21,367 nucleotides of DNA from a virus: positions 1 to 21,367 of IMG/VR virus record IMGVR_UViG_3300010354_000819; one strand, 5' to 3'. Within the stretch, counting starts at the first letter, position 1, and each line of letters starts with the position of its first letter. Below, in pieces: positions 16,018 through 21,367 of this stretch. A model generated the notes under the pieces. It was not told where the DNA came from and searched no databases. It saw only the letters and a list, made by a program, of their open reading frames with translations. Both the position numbers and the translations under genes were made by a program.

Positions 16018-17109
16018 ATGATCTTCAAGCAATTTGAAACATCTGATATAGTGGCAGGTAGAACACAGCCTGTATCAACTGGATTGTGGAGTGATGGTAC
16101 CTCTAGTTGGAGTGAATTTTATACTAGCAGTGCGCAGACAATTTTATCTTCTTCAAGACTAGAGCCTCTAAACGGACTTTATTACACAAACGTATATGAT
16201 ACGGGATCGAATATCTCAAACTCGGATATTTACTTTTCATTGACATACGGACACTATGCTGGATCAGGAAGCTCCAATTATGATACAGGATCTTCCAATG
16301 GAAGTTTGATATTCCCTACGCAGGCAATATACAATCAATATAGAAATCTTATATTGACTCCAGCAGATACAAAATTTACATTTCAGACAGGAAGTGCCCT
16401 CCAAGATTCCGATGATATATATGTTATAGCATTTAGATCTGGAAAATATAAGGACCGTTTGGATCCAGGCCAATTCCAAATTACGCTCAGTGGATCTTTG
16501 GGAACTACTACTCTGATAGATGATTCTAGATTCAACCCAACCGTAACCGCTCAATCTGGCGGAAAGCGTTACAATATGATCCGAGGTTCTCTATCGGGCG
16601 GCGCAATTTCCACTGGATATGAGGGAATAGGAACAATGTATCCTGATTTGGGAATGGTAGTATTAAATCCTACAAAACTTAGCACTTTAATTGGGACGGT
16701 AAACGGGTATTCATTAAACAACCCAACAAGTTCAATGTGGAACGGAGAGTTTGCTACAATGCAAAACTTACTCTTTGAATCAATAAAGAAAGGTGCGGAA
16801 TCATACGGAATGCTCGCAAGAGTAACTGAGTATGTTGCTGCCAGACATTTCTTTGTTAGAGTGAAAAATCTAGAGTACAATTACTCAAACAACCCGACAT
16901 TTGTTATTTCTTCCGAAGAAGAGCCAACCAACCCACAAGATGTTGGAAAGTTGAGATTTACAGATTTCTACACCAATCCAAAAGTATATATCACGACCGT
17001 TGGTTTATATAACGAAAGTAACGACCTCGTTGCCGTAGCAAAGTTGAGCCAACCATTGCTCAAAGACTTTACCAACGAATGTCTTATCAAAGTCAAGATT
17101 GATATATAA
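16018..17109 (+). CDS. Fibre/baseplate-type structural protein, 363 aa (short paralog)
   Basis: This is probably a virion appendage protein. The start MIFKQFETSDIVAGR aligns with MIKQFSAGDITVRPF of the next large protein. The same order of landmarks follows in both: EPLNGLYYTNVY with EPINPSGKYYRNIY, IYVIAFRSGKYKDRLDPGQF with VITVAINQNSYGEKIVPNTV, LEYNYSNNPTF with GEFNYSTNPTS, and the C-terminal YITTVGLYNESNDLVAVAKL with FITTIGLYQDNQLVAIGKL. These show that the two genes are paralogs sharing N- and C-terminal scaffolds. This copy has no propeller and no dockerin-like insert, so it may be the minimal scaffold. No signal peptide and no membrane span. A small perfect hairpin lies six bases after its stop. 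Confidence 0.8.
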   Translation: MIFKQFETSDIVAGRTQPVSTGLWSDGTSSWSEFYTSSAQTILSSSRLEPLNGLYYTNVYDTGSNISNSDIYFSLTYGHYAGSGSSNYDTGSSNGSLIFPTQAIYNQYRNLILTPADTKFTFQTGSALQDSDDIYVIAFRSGKYKDRLDPGQFQITLSGSLGTTTLIDDSRFNPTVTAQSGGKRYNMIRGSLSGGAISTGYEGIGTMYPDLGMVVLNPTKLSTLIGTVNGYSLNNPTSSMWNGEFATMQNLLFESIKKGAESYGMLARVTEYVAARHFFVRVKNLEYNYSNNPTFVISSEEEPTNPQDVGKLRFTDFYTNPKVYITTVGLYNESNDLVAVAKLSQPLLKDFTNECLIKVKIDI

Positions 17110-17114
17110 AAAGT

Positions 17115-17130
17115 ACCACATGAGTGTGGT
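17115..17130 (+). terminator. Short perfect hairpin in intergenic gap
   Basis: ACCACA at 17115-17120 and TGTGGT at 17125-17130 form a perfect 6-bp stem with the tetraloop TGAG, six bases after a stop codon. No T-run follows (CAAATACTGC), so it is not a classical intrinsic terminator. It may protect or separate mRNA 3' ends before the next promoter-like motif. Confidence 0.4.
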
Positions 17131-17144
17131 CAAATACTGCGGGT

Positions 17145-17157
17145 TATAAATATTTAT
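17145..17157 (+). promoter_or_regulatory. TATAAATA late promoter-like palindrome
   Basis: TATAAATA at 17145-17152 equals the T4 late consensus. It is embedded in the perfect 12-base palindrome ATAAATATTTAT (17146-17157). The large adhesin gene starts at 17164, leaving a very short leader and no SD. The gap follows a hairpin, so a separate transcript for the adhesin is plausible. Confidence 0.55.
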
Positions 17158-17163
17158 CTGTAT

Positions 17164-20100
17164 ATGATAAAACAGTTCTCCGCAGGAGATATAACAGTAA
17201 GACCATTTAAAGCTTCTAAAAGCTGGTACGTACAGAGTATAACTACCGGATCTGTTGACGCTTATGGGTTTGACACGTATTACGATAAACGGTGTGAAAT
17301 TAACATAGGAAGGTTTATAACTTCTTCTTTTTATCCTTCTGGAAATATACATTATTCAGCAGCCGTGGAACCTATAAATCCAAGCGGAAAATATTATAGA
17401 AATATTTACAGTTTGACGGATTCGATGTTTTACAACACAGGAAACCAATATCAGTTATTCGGGGTTGAAAAATATGGTGGAGACAGTGTAACCGGAATAA
17501 AAGAAATAAGAAAAATACACGATAGAGTAATTACTGTAGCAATAAATCAAAATTCATACGGAGAAAAAATAGTACCCAACACCGTAGAAATTGTTGATAA
17601 TTCAAACGTAGATTCTTCGTTTAGAATTTTTGACGACGGTGTGACAAATTTATATATTACCGGTTCACATTTCTCATCGTATTATTCAGTCGGTGCAGTT
17701 AAAAATCTGTTAGCAAGACCATATTATGAAACTGGTTCTATTAAGTTTTACATAACATCTAGCAACGGAGAAAAAACGTATCTCACACTAAACCGTGCGA
17801 CAGAATACAAAAATATGGGGCTAAATGTTTTATATGAACAAGACAGTCTCATCTGGAAGTTTGATGAATCATACGAAAGAAATTATTTCCAACCAGAAAA
17901 TGAACATTTCGGAGAATCTGTTTCTGCTTGGTACAAATATATAGCCGTGGGAGCAAGTCGGGATCAATATAGTTTATCAACTTCAAGACAAGGATATGCG
18001 GCGATATTAAAATATGATGATTATAGTAAAACTCATAGACTAATTAAAAAATTTTATTGTCCATTCACTCAAAATGGAATAGCCCAAGAATTTTCTTCAG
18101 ATAGTTCATTTCTAACACTAATAGAAAACAATAATTTTCTGATGACTGAACAATCTGTTTTTAGTTCTTCATATTTGGAAGATAGTTTCGGGCAATCTGT
18201 TGCTGTTAAAGATAATTTTCTTGCAGTTGGATCCCCCACCGGATCAGTTTGCGTTACTACACAAACAAATTTGAGTGGATCAATGTGTTATACTAGTGGA
18301 TCTTATCCAGGATTTGTTTATGTGTATGAAAATAACAAAGGTGGAACGGATAATTGGGGGATAGTGAATATCCTGACAGGAAATACAAATAATGACAAAT
18401 TTGGATACTCATTAAGTATAGACGGAGACGTTATGGTAATTGGTGCACCTGGTGTAAGTGGAAGTAAAGGTGGAGCGTATGTATATCGCAAAAAAAATTA
18501 TTCTACAGAAACTTCCTGTAGCTATGTTACTATTACTACGGGGTCAAATCCAGGTGACTATCCTCCATATTTTGTAGGAAATACCACGTGGGTGGAAGAG
18601 GCATTTCTTACGTCTAGTGTATGGGCAACGGGGGACAAGTTTGGATGGTCCGTTTCCGTTGATTCTGGAAGTATAGTCGTCGGAACTAATAAGTATGGTG
18701 ATGGGTATGTTTCGATATACAGCTGCTCGTTGTATTCGGCCTCTCTTGGAGCTTGTCCTACCGCGTCTTGGTTAGAACAAAAACTTCTTAGAAAAGATAA
18801 TACATATGGAGATTTAAATACATCTTCACAGTTGTACGTAAATGACGTAACGTCTACAGCAATAACTTCGGACGGATATGGTAAATCTGTGGCGATCAGC
18901 TGGCCACACGTATTGGTGGGATGCGTTGCTGATAAAGCATTTATCCCATATACATCTTATACCGGCACTCCAACGTCTTTAGGTGCCACATATTTTTACA
19001 AATATAAACCGTTGTGTGGTACAGCCAGCTTCTACAAAATTAACAAAACGTTTGGAAATAGAAGTTATACAAATAATAACTTATTTTTTGGATCAAATGT
19101 TTCGATAGAAGGAAATATAGCGGCGGTTTCTTCTCGTTCCGACAAGCTAGGAAGAAACGTAGACTATATCGATGGAAATTTTGTATTGGAAGATTATTCA
19201 TATTATTCAACTTCTTCCGAAGATCCTAGAGGAGTATTAGGAAGAATTACTGTATACAACTACGATAATGTAAATGATGTTTGGAAATTGACGGGAAATA
19301 TTAAAACAAATAAGAGAGCAAATAGTCCAGCGAATATATATGGATATTCATTGGCAGTATGCTCCGATTTTCTAGTTGTAGGCGCTCCTGTTGTAAATTT
19401 TGCCTCTGCATCAGCAGCCACGTCGTCAATATATGATGTATATACTCAAGTATCATCAAGCTTCCCATCAAATTATTCTGGGTCAGTGTTTGTATACCCA
19501 CTGAGCAATTATGAAGAAAATCCTCTAGTGGGAAATATTTTTTATAAAAACGGATATTTTGTTCTGACCAACACTGCATCAAATTATTCTGGAATATTTA
19601 CAGGAACTTCTTCTTATGGGTTTGAATTAAATTACAAAGGATCTCATACCATATATGAACACGAATATCTGTGTTCAATAAAGCCGGGTGAATTTAACTA
19701 TAGCACAAATCCAACATCCTTAATTCAAAGTTCTCTTGTATTTGACGTAAATCAAGACGGTATATTTGATTTTATGGACGTAGATTTGATAATGAGATAT
19801 CTTCAAAATAAAAAATTCTTTGAGGAGTTTGTATTTGATGATAATGGCATAGTACTAGAAAAAGATACATCGAGCGATTATAGCTGGTGGGGCCGGGACA
19901 TTCTTCAAACAGAATCCGAAGATGTGCTTACATTTGAAAATGCACAAGCTGCTTACTATGCAAGTTCATCTATAAATGTATTCACAAAAACAGCATTTGA
20001 TTATATTCAATCTAATCTGGTGAACACGGGATTGCTAGATATTGACGGGGACGGAAATATAAATCTAAATGATGGAAAGATTTTGTCATTATACTATTTT

Positions 20101-20403
20101 GATAAATTAAATCCAGATGACTTGAATAGTTTATTAAGTTCAACTTCCACTAGAACATATGTCAAAGATATAGATAATTATTTAAATCATTACTGTGTTA
20201 AAAATGTCAATAAAGTTGACCCATTATTTTTAGATTATCAATATAGTTCTTCATATGACCCAACCGGCTCATATTTGGCTCCATTTATCACGACGATTGG
20301 CTTATATCAAGATAATCAGTTGGTTGCCATAGGAAAACTTGGCAGACCATTGAAGAATTTGGTCGATTGGCCACTCAATATTGTTGTTCGTTTCGACACA
20401 TAA
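17164..20403 (+). CDS. Phage adhesin/fibre with seven FG-GAP_2-type propeller blades and a split dockerin-like module, 1079 aa
   Basis: This is probably a receptor-binding virion protein. Residues 1-240 are a scaffold shared with the preceding 363-aa paralog. Residues about 245-785 contain seven blade motifs of the form [FY]G.S[VL]....(VG[AS]P): FG249, FG342, FG413, FG493, YG572, FG642 and YG726. Examples are FGQSVAVKDNFLAVGSP and FGYSLSIDGDVMVIGAP. The motifs are spaced 70-93 residues apart, as expected for a seven-bladed beta-propeller of the integrin/FG-GAP kind. Two dockerin-like calcium loops, DVNQDGIFDFMD (861-872) and DIDGDGNINLND (959-970), each followed by a helix, lie in an insert within the C-terminal scaffold (GEFNYSTNPTS at about 842 up to FITTIGLYQDNQLVAIGKL at 1041-1059). 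There is no signal peptide. Blade 6 is degenerate (VSSRS in place of VGAP). What it binds is unknown. Confidence 0.85.
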   Translation: MIKQFSAGDITVRPFKASKSWYVQSITTGSVDAYGFDTYYDKRCEINIGRFITSSFYPSGNIHYSAAVEPINPSGKYYRNIYSLTDSMFYNTGNQYQLFGVEKYGGDSVTGIKEIRKIHDRVITVAINQNSYGEKIVPNTVEIVDNSNVDSSFRIFDDGVTNLYITGSHFSSYYSVGAVKNLLARPYYETGSIKFYITSSNGEKTYLTLNRATEYKNMGLNVLYEQDSLIWKFDESYERNYFQPENEHFGESVSAWYKYIAVGASRDQYSLSTSRQGYAAILKYDDYSKTHRLIKKFYCPFTQNGIAQEFSSDSSFLTLIENNNFLMTEQSVFSSSYLEDSFGQSVAVKDNFLAVGSPTGSVCVTTQTNLSGSMCYTSGSYPGFVYVYENNKGGTDNWGIVNILTGNTNNDKFGYSLSIDGDVMVIGAPGVSGSKGGAYVYRKKNYSTETSCSYVTITTGSNPGDYPPYFVGNTTWVEEAFLTSSVWATGDKFGWSVSVDSGSIVVGTNKYGDGYVSIYSCSLYSASLGACPTASWLEQKLLRKDNTYGDLNTSSQLYVNDVTSTAITSDGYGKSVAISWPHVLVGCVADKAFIPYTSYTGTPTSLGATYFYKYKPLCGTASFYKINKTFGNRSYTNNNLFFGSNVSIEGNIAAVSSRSDKLGRNVDYIDGNFVLEDYSYYSTSSEDPRGVLGRITVYNYDNVNDVWKLTGNIKTNKRANSPANIYGYSLAVCSDFLVVGAPVVNFASASAATSSIYDVYTQVSSSFPSNYSGSVFVYPLSNYEENPLVGNIFYKNGYFVLTNTASNYSGIFTGTSSYGFELNYKGSHTIYEHEYLCSIKPGEFNYSTNPTSLIQSSLVFDVNQDGIFDFMDVDLIMRYLQNKKFFEEFVFDDNGIVLEKDTSSDYSWWGRDILQTESEDVLTFENAQAAYYASSSINVFTKTAFDYIQSNLVNTGLLDIDGDGNINLNDGKILSLYYFDKLNPDDLNSLLSSTSTRTYVKDIDNYLNHYCVKNVNKVDPLFLDYQYSSSYDPTGSYLAPFITTIGLYQDNQLVAIGKLGRPLKNLVDWPLNIVVRFDT
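17896..19518 (+). other. Seven-bladed FG-GAP_2-type beta-propeller region
   Basis: The codons cover residues about 245-785. The seven blade starts, in codon order, begin at about 17908, 18187, 18400, 18640, 18877, 19087 and 19339, and each reads F/Y-G-x-S/N-V/L. The blades lie between the two halves of the paralog scaffold, consistent with insertion as one unit. Confidence 0.75.
19744..20073 (+). other. Split dockerin-like calcium-binding module
   Basis: Two 12-residue loops with acidic or Asn residues at loop positions 1, 3, 5, 9 and 12 and Gly at 6 (D-x-N/D-x-D-G-x-[IF]-[DN]-x-x-D) occur at 19744-19779 and 20038-20073. Each is followed by a short hydrophobic helix (VDLIMRYL and GKILSLYYF). 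They are about 86 residues apart, wider than the usual dockerin spacing. Confidence 0.7.
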
Positions 20404-20417
20404 CTTTATATTTATAA
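20404..20417 (+). promoter_or_regulatory. ATATTTAT late-promoter-like motif
   Basis: CTTTATATTTATAA at 20404-20417 (core 20408-20415) begins directly after the adhesin stop, in a 36-base gap. It shares the sequence CTTTATATTTAT with the motif at 21293-21304. Confidence 0.45.
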
Positions 20418-20425
20418 TAAACAAC

Positions 20426-20430
20426 AGGAG
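20426..20430 (+). promoter_or_regulatory. Shine-Dalgarno AGGAG
   Basis: AGGAG lies 9 bases before the ATG at 20440. It supports that start and is one of only two strong ribosome-binding sites noted in the window. Confidence 0.7.
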
Positions 20431-20439
20431 AAAATATAT

Positions 20440-20781
20440 ATGGCAGAATTACCTTCCACACCAAGACCTTCAATGAACGAAAAGCTAGTAGATTTGTATA
20501 ACAGCATTTCTACCAGAAATAGCTCAGGCATACGTTCGCATTTAGCCAACAAAAATATCAATTCATACTCTTGGGGATTCAGCCAAAGAGCAGGCTCTCC
20601 GCAATATTTTTCAACAAACGCAATAAATGGCGCACCAGCAGGATATCCAAATGACTGGGCACAGCGCAATTTTATACCCAACCAACCACTCGGAGTAACT
20701 CAATTTACGGCAAACGGTCTTGGATACGCAAAAAATACATTGAAAATTGATACTACTGGCTACGGTAATTCGTCCAGATAA
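20440..20781 (+). CDS. Small Asn/Ser/Pro-rich probable structural protein, 113 aa
   Basis: No family is recognised. Residues 8-30 are helical (PSMNEKLVDLYNSISTRNSS). The rest is rich in Asn, Gly, Pro and aromatic residues without long hydrophobic segments (WGFSQRAGSPQYFSTNAING, PNDWAQRNFIPNQPLGVTQF), suggesting an extended surface-exposed or decoration-type protein. There is no signal peptide. It has a clear SD and its own promoter-like motif, so it may be produced abundantly. It lies between the adhesin and a nuclease gene. A minor virion protein is likely, but a specific role cannot be read from the sequence. Confidence 0.75.
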   Translation: MAELPSTPRPSMNEKLVDLYNSISTRNSSGIRSHLANKNINSYSWGFSQRAGSPQYFSTNAINGAPAGYPNDWAQRNFIPNQPLGVTQFTANGLGYAKNTLKIDTTGYGNSSR

Positions 20782-20787
20782 GTTTAT

Positions 20788-20795
20788 TATAAATG
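20788..20795 (+). promoter_or_regulatory. Weak TATAAATA-like motif
   Basis: TATAAATG differs from the T4 late consensus only at the last base. It lies in the 19-base gap before the nuclease start at 20801. It may be coincidence in A/T-rich DNA. Confidence 0.25.
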
Positions 20796-20800
20796 GTTAT

Positions 20801-21292
20801 ATGAAGGTGTTGGGGCTTGATTTATCAACTACTACTTGTGGTTGGGCTATTACAGAAAATAAAGAAATACTATCTTGTGGCTACATTGATATATCAAACG
20901 CCGAGAAGTATAAAGATAAAGCAGACCTTATTATAAAAACTCTGGTCGGTCATAGTTTTGATAAAATAATGATTGAAGAAAGCCTTTTTGGCTTTGCTGG
21001 TGGCGGCACTTCACAGCAGGTCATTATTAAACTGGTCAAGAACAAGGCTGTAGTGGGTTATATACTTGAAAATCATTATGGCGTGAGTGTAGACAGTATT
21101 CACGCACAAACTGCTCGTAAAAAGGCACTTGGGGCGGCTAGAATCAAAGGAGTAAAACCCAAAGTGTTTGTTAAAGAAAGTATTGATAAGATGTATGATA
21201 TGACCAAATGGACTGTTCTTAATAAAAAGGGGACCGAGGAGAAACGTATGGAAGATGTTAGGGATGCTATTGTCTTGAGTTTAGCGGGTTGA
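20801..21292 (+). CDS. RuvC-like RNase H-fold Holliday-junction resolvase, 163 aa
   Basis: This is probably a junction-resolving endonuclease that trims branched DNA during recombination or packaging. The N-terminus MKVLGLDLSTTTCGWAI is the first RNase H-fold strand, with Asp7. IMIEESLFGFAGGG contains Glu59/Glu60. EDVRDAIVLSLAG near the end supplies Asp152 and Asp155. This D-E-D-D order matches RuvC and phage relatives. The 163-residue length fits RuvC (about 170). I chose the ATG at 20801 because it places the first strand at the N-terminus. An upstream ATG at 20747 would add 18 unrelated residues and overlap the preceding gene by 35 bases. YqgF-type RNase H-fold enzymes are an alternative, but less likely in a phage. 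Confidence 0.82.
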   Translation: MKVLGLDLSTTTCGWAITENKEILSCGYIDISNAEKYKDKADLIIKTLVGHSFDKIMIEESLFGFAGGGTSQQVIIKLVKNKAVVGYILENHYGVSVDSIHAQTARKKALGAARIKGVKPKVFVKESIDKMYDMTKWTVLNKKGTEEKRMEDVRDAIVLSLAG

Positions 21293-21304
21293 CTTTATAT
21301 TTAT
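21293..21304 (+). promoter_or_regulatory. ATATTTAT late-promoter-like motif
   Basis: CTTTATATTTAT starts immediately after the nuclease stop and ends 5 bases before the next ATG. It is identical over 12 bases to the motif at 20404-20415. Confidence 0.4.
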
Positions 21305-21309
21305 TATAC

Positions 21310-21367
21310 ATGAAACTCACAGAGATACTTCAAGGGTACGAGGAAATCACTTTTACAGACGGAGAAG
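21310..21367 (+). CDS. Start of a further gene (3' partial)
   Basis: The frame from the ATG at 21310 reads MKLTEILQGYEEITFTDGE and is open to the end of the window. Too little is present to name a product. It follows a promoter-like motif and a 17-base gap, as for other genes here. Confidence 0.55.
   Translation, partial: MKLTEILQGYEEITFTDGE

Noticed and set aside
19744-20073. Dockerin-like loops as evidence of a cellulosome gene or bacterial DNA
   Set aside because: The loops are inside a protein whose ends match a neighbouring phage paralog, in an unbroken tail-gene cluster, so this is a phage protein domain.
20747-20800. Upstream ATG for the RuvC-like gene at 20747
   Set aside because: It would overlap the preceding gene by 35 bases and add 18 residues before the first RNase H-fold strand; the ATG at 20801 gives the normal N-terminus.

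Overview
The window is part of the virion-structure region of a large, A+T-rich tailed phage with a T4-type contractile-tail baseplate. It is probably from an environmental (marine or metagenomic) lineage. The phage assignment rests on a gp25-like baseplate wedge protein followed, with a 4-base overlap, by a gp6/J-like wedge protein of nearly the T4 length (651 residues). It also rests on a gp5/gpV-like spike, a T4 gp55-like late sigma factor, and a very large tail protein carrying the conserved LPFIYKTKGTETSLNAL segment. All credible genes are on the + strand, packed with short gaps or ATGA overlaps. Clear Shine-Dalgarno sequences precede only two of the starts. Most genes instead have an A/T-rich leader such as TAATTTATG, which fits a host that uses few SD sequences (Bacteroidota would fit, but this is inference). 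I saw no tRNA, integrase, transposon, CRISPR array or credible minus-strand gene.

Layout. 1-1399: the end of a membrane-anchored coiled-coil protein with a Pro/Thr-rich tail; its reading frame is open to the left edge. 1400-1473: a 74-base gap with two perfect inverted repeats, each with a 12-base loop, around a possible sigma70-type promoter. 1474-3401: peptide deformylase (def), a 50-aa acidic protein, an 84-aa single-span membrane protein, and a gp55-like late sigma factor with a Lys-rich N-terminus and an AT-hook-like motif. 3430-9038: a small helical protein, the central spike, a Ser/Pro/Gly-rich protein, a helical protein, gp25 and gp6. 9095-15326: a translationally coupled trio made of a DNRLRE-like beta protein, a 73-aa protein, and a 1558-aa tail/baseplate protein with an inserted LamG-like domain. 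15377-20403: a conserved structural protein and two paralogous fibre/adhesin-type proteins. The second paralog carries a seven-bladed FG-GAP_2-type propeller and a split dockerin-like calcium module. 20440-21292: a small structural-type protein and a RuvC-like RNase H-fold nuclease. 21310 onward: the start of another gene.

How the parts work together. The likely logic is late morphogenesis. The encoded gp55-like sigma would direct host RNA polymerase to T4-late-like promoters. Short AT motifs (TATAAATA, or ATATTTAT, which is close to its reverse complement) do sit just upstream of several genes or transcription blocks. The spike, gp25, gp6 and the 1558-aa protein would form the baseplate hub and wedge, and the DNRLRE-, LamG-, propeller- and dockerin-bearing proteins would decorate it as a receptor-binding apparatus. 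The most unusual feature is the 1079-aa adhesin, which looks like the 363-aa upstream paralog expanded by two insertions: an integrin-like propeller and a dockerin-like calcium module.
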